Below are positions 25,617 through 34,286 of a stretch of 64,000 bases of DNA, one piece after another (position 1 is the stretch's first letter; each line of letters begins with the position of its first letter). Origin of the DNA: Selenobaculum gibii. Lineage in GTDB: Bacteria > Bacillota > Negativicutes > ICN-92133. The DNA lies in NCBI RefSeq assembly GCF_030273445.1, contig NZ_CP120678.1, forward strand, positions 1,837,501 to 1,901,500, written 5' to 3'. A program made the position numbers and the translations under genes. The notes beneath the pieces are model-generated. The model was not told the origin of the DNA, did not search any database, and saw nothing but the letters and a program-made list of their open reading frames with translations.

Positions 25617-26426
25617 TCAATAATCTGCTAAATTTATTAAATTAAATTTAGCTTTGTCAGTATTTAATATTAAATGGGTCATTTGCTTAGCTTTTTCGAT
25701 ATCAGCCGAAAAACACATTGTCAAATCTCCCATACTCTCATTCGCTGTTAATAGCTGTTCGCTTTGCAAGAGATTCATTGCATCCATCGCCGTAGATTTC
25801 GCCGGGTTGATTAAATGAATCTGACTTCCAACATATTTTTGCAAAATATCACAGATCAAAGGATAATGTGTACAGCCTAAAATTAATGAATCAATTCCAC
25901 TCCCTCTAAATTCATTCATATACTCAGAAGTAACCTGTTCAAGCTCATTTCCTCTTATTTTTCCTCCTTCAATTAATGGAACAAAACTCGGACAAGCCAT
26001 CGCATAAATTTCTACCTCAGCATCAATTTTTTCAGCCGCTCTGCTATGCATTTGATTCATGATTGTCCCTTGGGTAGCAATTACGCCAATTTTTTTTGTT
26101 GGACTTACTTCAATAGCGTCTTTAACAGCACTATTCATTGGCACAAGCAAAAATTGGTACATTGATGCAGCCTCTGAAAATCCACAAGCTGTCATCGTAT
26201 TACAGGCAAATACCACCATCTTCACTTTTTGTTTTGCAAAAAATCGCAAAGTCTGATGCATAAAACATTTTACTTCCTCTGTCGCTCGGGATCCATACGG
26301 AACTCTTGCTGTATCTCCTACATAAATAATATCTTCATGTGGTAATAAAGCACGCACTTCCTTTACCACCGTTAAGCCACCGATTCCCGAATCAAATATA
26401 CCGATTGGTGCATTCTTATTAATCAT
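25617..26426 (-). CDS. murI: Glutamate racemase
   Basis: Makes D-glutamate for peptidoglycan. The 269 residues include FDSGIGGLTVVKEV, VGDTARVPYGSR, VVFACNTMTACGF (first catalytic Cys) and LILGCTHYPLI (second catalytic Cys). ATG behind AAGGAGGGGG. Downstream of a thioesterase gene on the same strand. Confidence 0.96.
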   Translation of the reverse strand: MINKNAPIGIFDSGIGGLTVVKEVRALLPHEDIIYVGDTARVPYGSRATEEVKCFMHQTLRFFAKQKVKMVVFACNTMTACGFSEAASMYQFLLVPMNSAVKDAIEVSPTKKIGVIATQGTIMNQMHSRAAEKIDAEVEIYAMACPSFVPLIEGGKIRGNELEQVTSEYMNEFRGSGIDSLILGCTHYPLICDILQKYVGSQIHLINPAKSTAMDAMNLLQSEQLLTANESMGDLTMCFSADIEKAKQMTHLILNTDKAKFNLINLADY

Positions 26427-26485
26427 TGCACCCCCTCCTTAGCCCATGGATTACTTCAATATAAAAATAAAACACAGAATAAATC

Positions 26486-26890
26486 TTACAATTCTGCTAT
26501 TTTCTTTAATTTTTCTACATACTCAGCCTCTAAACGAATAATTTTCCCTTCCATGTTTGTAAATAGATTTTGTGTTTTCCCCTCGGCTAACAAAGTATGA
26601 TCTGCTTCACGAAACACTTGATAGGTAAAAGCCATTTTCACAGGAGTTAAAGCCGTCGGCGTCACTTCAATCACAATCCAATCATCAAATTTAGCAGAAG
26701 CCTTATACTTACATGAAACCTCCGTAATCGGAAAAACAATTCCCTTTGCCATTAATTCATTCAATGTAATTCCAGCTTTACGCAAAAATTCAACCCGTCC
26801 CATTTCAAACCAACGAAAATAATTTGCGTGATGAACCACAGCCATAGCATCCGTTTCATAAAAGTTAACTTTTGTTCTTACACTAAACAT
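26486..26890 (-). CDS. YbgC/FadM-type acyl-CoA thioesterase
   Basis: A 134-residue hotdog-fold thioesterase of the 4-hydroxybenzoyl-CoA thioesterase/YbgC group. The signature VNFYETDAMAVVHHANYFRWFE contains the catalytic Asp; a C-terminal LLAEGKTQN strand is typical. ATG at 26890 is chosen for the GGAGGATATT before it and the family N-terminus; the in-frame extension upstream is hydrophobic and unlikely. Acyl substrate not predictable. Confidence 0.9.
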   Translation of the reverse strand: MFSVRTKVNFYETDAMAVVHHANYFRWFEMGRVEFLRKAGITLNELMAKGIVFPITEVSCKYKASAKFDDWIVIEVTPTALTPVKMAFTYQVFREADHTLLAEGKTQNLFTNMEGKIIRLEAEYVEKLKKIAEL

Positions 26891-27278
26891 AATATCCTCC
26901 GCTCTAGTATTGTGATATTCAAAACAGCAAGATAAATGGAGACTTAACCATTTGGATAAAACACAATATTGTTTTACTCTTTGCAATAGTACATAAACTA
27001 CAGAGTAAATCAAAAAATTCATATTGTCAATATAAATAAGTCTTGTTTAAGAACTAGATTTAAATTCTAAATTACATCCTATCTTAAATCATTAAAACTA
27101 CAACCTAAGAGTAACCATTCTATCCTATAAAAATATACTATAAGAGAACGTATACTCACATTAGAATTAAACTCCTTTTTTTATACTTAATATCTATAAA
27201 TTCATCGAAAAAATTAAAAATACCATGTTAACATTATTTGGATTCAGCCTTATATTTAATATAGTATTTAACTAAATA
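26891..27278. other. AT-rich intergenic region before the M-box
   Basis: Divergent promoter region between the thioesterase (minus) and the M-box transporter operon (plus). I see no gene, tRNA or clear repeat here; a candidate promoter with TATAGT-like -10 lies near 27260. Confidence 0.5.
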
Positions 27279-27437
27279 GTGCTTCCTCGTTAGGTGAGGC
27301 TCCTATATAAACATAGGCCACTGCCCGGAAATGTCGAGAGACGCCAATGGGTAGAACAGATATTATCAACATAAGGTTTTACTTAAAATGGCAGAGTTTT
27401 AACTTTACTCTACGCTAAACTCAAACGAGTGGTGAGG
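27279..27437 (+). promoter_or_regulatory. M-box (ykoK) magnesium riboswitch
   Basis: The M-box consensus is recognisable along its length: CGTTAGGTGAGGCTCCTATA, then a P2/P3 region with CCACTGCCCGGAAATGTCG, AGAGACGCCAATGGGT, AACAGATATTATCAACATAA and GGTTTTACTTAAAATGGCAG, closed by AAACGAGTGGTGAGG pairing back to CTTCCTCGTT. Established knowledge: M-boxes fold on Mg2+ and stop expression of Mg2+ transporters (mgtE, mgtA, corA). A terminator follows at 27482, then the ABC transporter. Confidence 0.9.
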
Positions 27438-27481
27438 TCATTTACTGCTGTTTTGTTATGCATTTTTCTCGACTTTAGAGA

Positions 27482-27506
27482 CCTTCCTGTTAGGAAGTTT
27501 TTTTTA
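27482..27506 (+). terminator. M-box expression-platform terminator
   Basis: Short stem CTTCCT/AGGAAG (27483-27488 with 27492-27497) directly followed by eight T. Its position between aptamer and coding region fits Mg2+-dependent premature termination. Confidence 0.75.
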
Positions 27507-27623
27507 TTTGTAAAGGAAATGAGTATAGAGTGAGTGCAAATAGTTCTGATCCTAAAAGTCTTGTACCAGATGTGCTGACCAGCTATTTACACACAAACAC
27601 AATTAAATTAGGAAGTGATTTAT

Positions 27624-29366
27624 ATGTCTGTATTTAGTAGTCACATACCCACCCGTCGGTTTTGTTTCGCCGACATACTGGTTATCGGATTTGTATTTGC
27701 AATCTTGTATTCCCTCCTACATCTGGGAGTAGGAATGACCGTTCCATTTTCAACAGAAGTCCAAATGGAAATTTCCACTGATCCTTCTGATTTACCTTAT
27801 TATGCTGGACGGTCACTTCTTAGAATGTTTTTAGCTTATGGTGCATCTCTAATTTTCACTTTGATTTACGGTAGTATTGCCGCTAAAACTCGTATAGCGC
27901 AAAAGGTTCTCATTCCACTATTGGATATTTTACAATCTGTGCCGGTACTTGGATTTCTGTCTATTACTATTACCATGTTTATGGGACTATTTCCCGGTAG
28001 CTTGCTAGGTGTTGAACTTGCTTCCATCTTTGCTATTTTTACCGGACAGTGTTGGAATATGACTTTTAGTTTTTATCATTCGCTGATTACAATTCCTAAA
28101 GAACTTCATGAAGCGGCGGCAGTACTTCGCTTGAATTGGTGGCAACGATTTATTCACTTGGAAGTACCTTTTTCCATGATTGGCTTAGTATGGAACAGCA
28201 TGATGTCCTTTGGCGGCGGTTGGTTTTTTCTGGCGGCTAGTGAGGCTATTACCGTTCTCAATGAAAGTATCCGGTTGCCTGGTGTTGGATCTTTCATGGC
28301 TACTGCCGTAGAAGAAGGCAATATGAAAGCACTCGTTTATGCTATTTTAACGATGGTTATTATGATTGTGCTGATTGACCAACTTTTTTGGCGTCCACTT
28401 GTAGTATGGTCGCAAAAATTTAAAATGGAACGAACAGAAGCTCTTGAAGTTCCAACCTCATTTGTATACGACATTTGTAAACAATCGATATTTTTAGTAT
28501 GGTTACAAAAATATGCATTAATTCCTCTGTGGAAAATATTTTATAATATATTTAATTTTATCGCCCATGTTACTAATCGAACATCAGCTAAAATTCAAAG
28601 TATCACTTCCTGTTCTTATTTATCTTTCACTATAAAATGGACCTTGTTTTCTATAACGCTGTACTACACAGCACAACAAGCTTATGAAGGCTATCATATG
28701 ATGGCCTCTATGGGATTTGAAAAGCTGGTAAATATTATCCAAGCTGGGTTCTACACTCTTGGGCGAGTAATGGCGTCCAGCCTAATCGGGCTACTATGGA
28801 CAGTGCCTGTTGGAGTTTGGATCGGAACCAGTCCTAAGTTAAGTAAAATTTGTCAACCCATTGTGCAAGTAGCGGCTTCTTTTCCGGCAAATATGATCTA
28901 TCCTTTCCTTGCTATATTCTATATAAAATACGCTGTTAACTTTGAATTTGGTGCCATTCCCCTAATGATGCTTGGTACTCAATGGTATATTTTATTTAAT
29001 GTAATCGCCGGCGCTATGGCAATTCCTAACGACTTAAAAGAGGTTGCTACAGTCTTTAATCTTTCCAAATGGCAAAGATGGCGTAAACTGATTTTGCCAT
29101 CCATCTTTCCCTACCTCATTACCGGTTGTCTCACTGCTTCTGGTGGCGCCTGGAATGCTAGTATTGTATCCGAACTGGTAATTTGGAAATCTAATCAACT
29201 CAGCGCTACAGGTCTAGGAAGCTTCATTAACCAAGTTACAGCTACGGGCGATTGGCCAGGGATTATTAGCGGTATTACCGTCATGTGTGCTTTTGTCGTC
29301 CTGATTAACCACTTGTTTTGGCGCAAACTTTATCAACTAGCTGAAACTAAATACCATTTGAATTAA
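27624..29366 (+). CDS. Duplicated ABC permease (COG4986-like) under M-box control
   Basis: A 580-residue permease made of two fused binding-protein-dependent transport domains (about residues 60-270 and 350-575), each with an EAA loop: EAAAVLRLNWWQRF and EVATVFNLSKWQRW. This matches the duplicated permeases of the nitrate/sulfonate/bicarbonate-type (NitT/TauT) ABC group. About 11-12 hydrophobic helices. ATG at 27624 has AGGAAGTG upstream. Followed after 14 bp by the ATPase. No substrate-binding protein gene is next to it. The riboswitch suggests a Mg2+-related substrate (inference). Confidence 0.9.
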   Translation: MSVFSSHIPTRRFCFADILVIGFVFAILYSLLHLGVGMTVPFSTEVQMEISTDPSDLPYYAGRSLLRMFLAYGASLIFTLIYGSIAAKTRIAQKVLIPLLDILQSVPVLGFLSITITMFMGLFPGSLLGVELASIFAIFTGQCWNMTFSFYHSLITIPKELHEAAAVLRLNWWQRFIHLEVPFSMIGLVWNSMMSFGGGWFFLAASEAITVLNESIRLPGVGSFMATAVEEGNMKALVYAILTMVIMIVLIDQLFWRPLVVWSQKFKMERTEALEVPTSFVYDICKQSIFLVWLQKYALIPLWKIFYNIFNFIAHVTNRTSAKIQSITSCSYLSFTIKWTLFSITLYYTAQQAYEGYHMMASMGFEKLVNIIQAGFYTLGRVMASSLIGLLWTVPVGVWIGTSPKLSKICQPIVQVAASFPANMIYPFLAIFYIKYAVNFEFGAIPLMMLGTQWYILFNVIAGAMAIPNDLKEVATVFNLSKWQRWRKLILPSIFPYLITGCLTASGGAWNASIVSELVIWKSNQLSATGLGSFINQVTATGDWPGIISGITVMCAFVVLINHLFWRKLYQLAETKYHLN

Positions 29367-29380
29367 AGGGGAAAAGCATT

Positions 29381-30676
29381 ATGAGTAAACATGCTCTGAT
29401 AGAATTAAAAAATGTCCAGAAAAAATGGGATATGGGTGGTAATGCTACTATTCCAGTTTTGACTAACATAAACCTCACCATTCGCGCTGGGGAGTTTCTT
29501 GCAATATTGGGCCCATCCGGCTCAGGAAAATCTACTCTTCTCCGCATTATCGCTGGGCTAACGCCAGTCAGTTCTGGGGAAATAATTTATTTAGGGAAGG
29601 AATATCACGGTGTAAACCCTGGTGCTGCTATGGTATTTCAGTCCTTCGCTCTATTCCCTTGGTTAACAGTATTAGAGAATGTAACGCTTGGTTTGGAATC
29701 TAAGCCCATTGCTGATGATGAAAAGAAAGAAAAAGCATTGCACATTATCGATGTAATTGGCCTTGATGGTTTTGAAAATGCATACCCCAAGGAGTTATCA
29801 GGTGGTATGCAGCAACGTGTTGGACTTGGGCGCGCTTTAGTAAGTGACCCCGATGTACTCCTGATGGATGAACCTTTTTCTGCCTTGGATGTATTAACAG
29901 CAGAGAATCTCCGGCGAGATTTATTAAAACTTTGGCGAGATAAAAAGATTCCCACCAAGACGATCATCATGGTAACCCATGGCATTGAAGAAGCTGTCTA
30001 TATGGCTGACCGTATAATCGTAGTATCTGGTAACCCGGCACGCATTAATTACGATATGCAAGTTACTTTACCTCATTGTCGAGATAAAAAGGACCCATTG
30101 TTTACCAATTTCGTTGATAAACTATATTCTCTTATGATGAAGAAAGAACATATTGAGACGCATAGAGTCATTACTGTGAAAAACCGCGAAATAGCCATGA
30201 TTCCTCAGGTATCAGCAGGTGCACTTACTGGTTTTTTGGAGTTTCTAAAGGATCTGAACAAAAAAACCGACTTATATAAATTAGCTGATCGTTTTATGAT
30301 GGACAGTGAAGACTTTTTTCCTATTGTCGAAGGTACTACACTTCTCAAGTTTACTAAAGTCACAGACGGAGATATTGAACTTACACCGGAAGGTATTCTT
30401 TTCGCTCAAGCTTCCGTACTAGAGCGGAAGAAATTATTCCGCTCTCAACTTATACAACATGTACCTTTTATTAATAAAATTATAGCCATACTACAATCAA
30501 AATCTAATAAACGCATGAGCATTGAATTTTTTGAAGATATTTTGACCAATTCATTTTCCCCAACAGAAGTCCAAAAGCACATGAATATTCTAATCACTTG
30601 GGGACGCTACGCCGAATTGTTTGCATACGATGAAAAAAGCAAACAACTGTATCTAGAGGATACTACAAATTCCTAA
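29381..30676 (+). CDS. ABC ATPase with C-terminal AAA-associated domain
   Basis: The 431-residue partner of the duplicated permease. The N-terminal ABC domain (1-240) resembles SsuB/TauB ATPases: Walker A GPSGSGKST, signature LSGGMQQRV, Walker B VLLMDEP, His switch in MVTHG. The C-terminal part (about 270-425) matches the AAA-associated domain found on some NitT/TauT-like ATPases (COG4754/PF09821), probably a helical regulatory domain. RBS AAAGGGG before ATG. Ends before a strong hairpin. No binding protein follows. Confidence 0.9.
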   Translation: MSKHALIELKNVQKKWDMGGNATIPVLTNINLTIRAGEFLAILGPSGSGKSTLLRIIAGLTPVSSGEIIYLGKEYHGVNPGAAMVFQSFALFPWLTVLENVTLGLESKPIADDEKKEKALHIIDVIGLDGFENAYPKELSGGMQQRVGLGRALVSDPDVLLMDEPFSALDVLTAENLRRDLLKLWRDKKIPTKTIIMVTHGIEEAVYMADRIIVVSGNPARINYDMQVTLPHCRDKKDPLFTNFVDKLYSLMMKKEHIETHRVITVKNREIAMIPQVSAGALTGFLEFLKDLNKKTDLYKLADRFMMDSEDFFPIVEGTTLLKFTKVTDGDIELTPEGILFAQASVLERKKLFRSQLIQHVPFINKIIAILQSKSNKRMSIEFFEDILTNSFSPTEVQKHMNILITWGRYAELFAYDEKSKQLYLEDTTNS

Positions 30677-30700
30677 ATTACTATAACCTACTTATAATTA

Positions 30701-30760
30701 AAACCCCCAGCTGAGCTGGGGGTTTTATCATGCCTGTTCGGCGTCATTAATTTTATTCAT
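30701..30760 (+). mobile_element. Hairpin and possible relic of an IS605-type 3-prime end
   Basis: A perfect stem AAACCCCCAGC/GCTGGGGGTTT (30701-30711 with 30715-30725) followed by TTTTATCATGCCTGTTCGGC. It can terminate the ABC operon. The same layout (CCAGC-hairpin, then CAT, then a GCCTGnnnGGC stem) recurs at 63770-63815, so this may be a remnant of the same kind of element end. The terminator role is safe; the mobile origin is inference. Confidence 0.4.
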
Positions 30761-30855
30761 TATTTAACTAAACAATTAACGACGGTCAAGAGAATAAATA
30801 ACAAAAAACTTTATTATACTTTTAATAAAAAATCTAACATTAAAATAAAACTATA

Positions 30856-31806
30856 TTAAAAAGCATAATTCAAGGTGGCTTCAAATGATTTATTTTTCAT
30901 ATCTTCACTTATCGTCTTTTGATCTTTATAAACTAAATTTACATTCGCATTATCATTCAATTTATGTGTAAGACTATAATGTATGCCGCGATTATCAAAG
31001 TCAAAATCACTTTGTTGCCCCATAGAAGCAAATTCCTCTACTCTAAATCCAGTAATAGAAATATCATTTTTGTCATCAAATTCGTAATTCAGTGCGATTG
31101 CATACGCTTTATTATCTGAATCACTATTGGATTTTGCGAACTCAGCAGTTAAGCTGCTCTTACCATATGTATAAGTTACATCTGCTGCCCAATGATTTGT
31201 ACTAGCATCCCCTTGATAGCGTCCCAAAGTAACTCCATAACTAAAATCTTCGCTAGGGCTATAACCCGCTCTCATTGCATAAATTTTATTTTTAGATTCA
31301 TTATCAGAATTATCTTCACGAGCAATTACCCCAGATAATTCAAAACTCTCATTTTCCTGCGCAAAAGAAATTCCATCTACAAAAGCCTTTTTCCCAATAT
31401 TAGAATCCGGACGACTATATAATAAAGCAGTCTTGCCGATCGTTATATCCTGACGTCCAATCTTTAATGCTAATTCATCAGATTGATAATTAAATCCAAA
31501 TTGATCTAACGTAGCAACTGTTTTTTTATTTTCTCCATATACTTCAGGAGAAATATTATAATCTGCTAATAGTGGATTCGTTGTCGTCTGAGCACCCAAT
31601 CGTCCATATAACGACCAATTTGACCCCAGCTCAATTTCTCCCATGAGCTTTATGCTAGTAATCGTTCCAGAGATTGTATCTTCTCCTTCAGCAGTATCTC
31701 TTTGGTATTTTATACTTGCATCTCCTGTTACTTCAAGAGGTGCAGCGTACACCGGTATAGTTGTCATAATAACCCCTGCAACCATCATTGACATTATCTT
31801 TTTCAT
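30856..31806 (-). CDS. Outer-membrane beta-barrel porin
   Basis: A 316-residue exported protein with an N-terminal signal peptide (cleavage near VYA-AP at residue 21). The rest alternates polar and aromatic residues in strand-sized blocks (SLYGRLGAQTT, FSYGVTLGRYQGD, YAIALNYEFDD) and ends in NYAF, an aromatic C-terminus typical of barrels inserted by Bam. It resembles the porin-like proteins of Negativicutes without an SLH domain. A Fur-box-like site lies 220 bp upstream. Substrate unknown. Confidence 0.8.
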   Translation of the reverse strand: MKKIMSMMVAGVIMTTIPVYAAPLEVTGDASIKYQRDTAEGEDTISGTITSIKLMGEIELGSNWSLYGRLGAQTTTNPLLADYNISPEVYGENKKTVATLDQFGFNYQSDELALKIGRQDITIGKTALLYSRPDSNIGKKAFVDGISFAQENESFELSGVIAREDNSDNESKNKIYAMRAGYSPSEDFSYGVTLGRYQGDASTNHWAADVTYTYGKSSLTAEFAKSNSDSDNKAYAIALNYEFDDKNDISITGFRVEEFASMGQQSDFDFDNRGIHYSLTHKLNDNANVNLVYKDQKTISEDMKNKSFEATLNYAF

Positions 31807-32025
31807 AAAATCATCCCCTACTACAATTTTTATTTAATCTAATAAATTCATTCCATACATTTACCATTACTGTAATATTTCGATTGTAACTGCACTAATT
31901 TTAACTCTGTCATTTTCTCTTTTATTCACCTAAAATCAAGAGAAAGTAAATTAATAATGTTTCTTTCCTCCTTACTCTTTTTATAAAATTAGAATTTAAA
32001 TAGATTTAAAACTATATTTGATTTT
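31807..32025 (-). other. Porin leader region
   Basis: AT-rich stretch upstream of the porin gene with no recognisable gene. A strong ribosome-site-like AAGGAGG occurs at about 31968 on the minus strand with no ATG after it. Confidence 0.4.
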
Positions 32026-32044
32026 GATATTGATAATTATTCTC
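32026..32044 (-). promoter_or_regulatory. Fur-box-like sequence upstream of the porin
   Basis: GATATTGATAATTATTCTC matches 16 of 19 positions of the classic Fur box GATAATGATAATCATTATC. It lies about 220 bp upstream of the porin and past the 3-prime end of glmS, so it can serve only the porin on the minus strand. No Fur gene other than the Zur-like one is in the window. Confidence 0.5.
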
Positions 32045-32088
32045 ATATTATAGTAAAAGAAATATCTTTTTTTGTCAAGAGAATATAT

Positions 32089-32120
32089 AAGACCTCTTGA
32101 GCTTGAACTCAAGAGGTCTT
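32089..32120 (-). terminator. Terminator of the cda-glm operon
   Basis: 13-bp stem AAGACCTCTTGAG/CTCAAGAGGTCTT directly past glmS. Confidence 0.75.
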
Positions 32121-32132
32121 ATAACTTAATTT

Positions 32133-33962
32133 TTATTCAACTGTAACCGATTTTGCAAGGTTACGAGGTTTATCAACGTCACAGCCTCTTGTAATTGCTG
32201 CATAATAAGCAAGCAATTGAAGTGGAACAACAGCTAAAAGCGGTGCCAATAATTCATCTGTCGTTGGTACTTTAATAATATGATCCACATATTTTTCAAT
32301 TTGATCATCATTTGCAAGTGCTATCCCAATAACGACTGCATCACGCGCTTTTACTTCTTTAATATTACTCAAAGTTTTTTCATAAACACTTTCTTGCGTA
32401 GCAAGTGCAATCACTGGTACACCTTCAATAATAAGTGCTAACGTACCGTGTTTTAATTCTCCTGCCGCATACGCTTCCGCATGAATATAGGAAATTTCTT
32501 TTAATTTCAATGAACCTTCTAACGCTACAGCATAGTCTAAGGAACGTCCAATAAAGAACACATCTTCATTAAATCCATATTTTTGCGCAAACGTTTTAAT
32601 TGGTTCGACATCTTCAAGAATTTCATGAATCTGACTTGGCACTTGACGAAGTGCACCAATGAGATGTTTTGTATAATCTTTTTCAATCGTTTTCTTAATC
32701 TCAGACATATAAAGAGATAACATAAACATCATGATCAATTGTGTTGTATAAGCTTTTGTAGAAGCAACCGCAATTTCAGGTCCAGCCCAAGTATAAACTA
32801 CTTGATCTGCTTCACGAGCAATAGATGAACCAACTACATTCGTTACCGCTAACGTTTTAGAACCAAGGCGTTTCGCTTCTTTTAGTGCAGCTAAAGTATC
32901 ACTTGTTTCTCCTGATTGACTGATTACGATAGTTAACGTACGATCATCAATAATCGGGGAACGATATCTAAATTCAGATGCAATGTCCACTTCAACTGGG
33001 ATACGAGCCAATTTTTCAATATAATACTTGCCAACAAAGCCTGCATGATATGCCGTACCACAAGCAACGATGAAAATTTTGCGAATAGAATTTAAAAACT
33101 CTTTATTCCATTTTAATTCATCCATTACGATAGCACTATCATCTTTTGCAATACGTGCAGACATTGTTTCACGAACCGCTTTGGATTGTTCATAGATTTC
33201 TTTTATCATGAAATGTTCATAGCCGCCCTTTTCCGCAGCTTCTGCATCCCAATTTACTTCAAATACTTTCTTCGTAATTGGCACACCTTCACGATTTGTA
33301 ATCCAAACAGAATCCGATTTTACAACAGCAATTTCTCCATCACTTACAATATATGTTTTACGCGTTCTGGCAATAATTGCAGGAATATCAGAAGCGATAA
33401 AGTTTTCTCCTTCACCAAGGCCAATCACTAATGGATTGTCTTGTTTCGTACAAATTAATCTATCCGAGTCATGGCGAGACATAAATACAAGAGAATAAGA
33501 TCCTTCAATTTTCTTTAATACTTTACGAACAGTTTCTTCAAAGTTACCATCATATAATTCTTCCATTAAATGCGCAACAACTTCTGTATCTGTTTCTGAA
33601 GTAAATACATGACCTTTTTCAATTAAATCTTCTTTTAGGTGCAAGTAATTTTCAATAATTCCATTATGAACGACAACAAAATCACCTGTACAATCTGTAT
33701 GTGGATGAGAATTGCGATCAGATGGGCGACCATGTGTTGCCCATCTTGTATGCCCAATACCAACCGTACCAGTTGGAAGATTATTTTTAATTTTTTCTTC
33801 TAAAGCATTTAAACGTCCTACGCTTTTTTCTACATTTATTTTTTCACCATCAAATACCGCGATACCAGCCGAATCATAACCGCGATACTCAAGTTTTGTT
33901 AAACCTTCAATCAAAAACGGCGTTGCTTGCGCTGCGCCTACATAACCAACAATACCACACAT
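32133..33962 (-). CDS. glmS: Glucosamine-6-phosphate synthase
   Basis: Makes glucosamine-6-phosphate from fructose-6-phosphate and glutamine, the first step to UDP-GlcNAc. The 609-residue protein begins MCGIVGYVG (Cys2 nucleophile of the glutaminase half), has two SIS isomerase domains (SQSGETSDT, CGTAYHAG, VASTKAYTTQ) and ends KSVTVE. A glmS ribozyme in its leader provides product feedback. Confidence 0.98.
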   Translation of the reverse strand: MCGIVGYVGAAQATPFLIEGLTKLEYRGYDSAGIAVFDGEKINVEKSVGRLNALEEKIKNNLPTGTVGIGHTRWATHGRPSDRNSHPHTDCTGDFVVVHNGIIENYLHLKEDLIEKGHVFTSETDTEVVAHLMEELYDGNFEETVRKVLKKIEGSYSLVFMSRHDSDRLICTKQDNPLVIGLGEGENFIASDIPAIIARTRKTYIVSDGEIAVVKSDSVWITNREGVPITKKVFEVNWDAEAAEKGGYEHFMIKEIYEQSKAVRETMSARIAKDDSAIVMDELKWNKEFLNSIRKIFIVACGTAYHAGFVGKYYIEKLARIPVEVDIASEFRYRSPIIDDRTLTIVISQSGETSDTLAALKEAKRLGSKTLAVTNVVGSSIAREADQVVYTWAGPEIAVASTKAYTTQLIMMFMLSLYMSEIKKTIEKDYTKHLIGALRQVPSQIHEILEDVEPIKTFAQKYGFNEDVFFIGRSLDYAVALEGSLKLKEISYIHAEAYAAGELKHGTLALIIEGVPVIALATQESVYEKTLSNIKEVKARDAVVIGIALANDDQIEKYVDHIIKVPTTDELLAPLLAVVPLQLLAYYAAITRGCDVDKPRNLAKSVTVE

Positions 33963-34019
33963 AAAAGGATTCCTCCAATAAATTAAAATTCACATGATTA
34001 TATTTTTTACTATATTACT

Positions 34020-34151
34020 GATTAAACTGCTTTGTCATACAAATCACTTTGTATTTTTCTCAGTTATTCACGACCTCAGTCAGCCGAGAGGCATCCGCCG
34101 ACAATTCGATAAACCTCTCCCTCGTCATCTCATCAAATGAGAGCTAGCGCT
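34020..34151 (-). promoter_or_regulatory. glmS self-cleaving ribozyme
   Basis: On the minus strand the ribozyme core is complete: A|GCGC cleavage site at 34151/34150, then ACGAGG-GAGAGGTTTATCGA, TGTCGGCGGATGCCTCTCGG and CTGA, followed by P3/P4-like pairing (AATACAAAGTG/ATTTGTAT). It lies about 60-190 bases upstream of the glmS start. Established knowledge: cleavage needs glucosamine-6-phosphate as cofactor and destabilises the mRNA. The 3-prime limit is approximate. Confidence 0.95.
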
Positions 34152-34218
34152 ATAATTATTTTATGATATTCTCTTTACAAATATTCTATCCGCCTCCTTT
34201 TTGTCCTTTACATAGAAC

Positions 34219-34240
34219 AGAGGAGCTTAATTGCTCCTCT
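34219..34240 (-). terminator. Stem-loop between glmM and glmS
   Basis: Stem AGAGGAGC/GCTCCTCT (34219-34226 with 34233-34240). No clear T-run follows, so it may be a processing or attenuation hairpin instead of a full terminator. Confidence 0.35.
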
Positions 34241-34286
34241 GCATGTACACATTTTAATATAATATTTCTATTTGGTCAATCATTAT

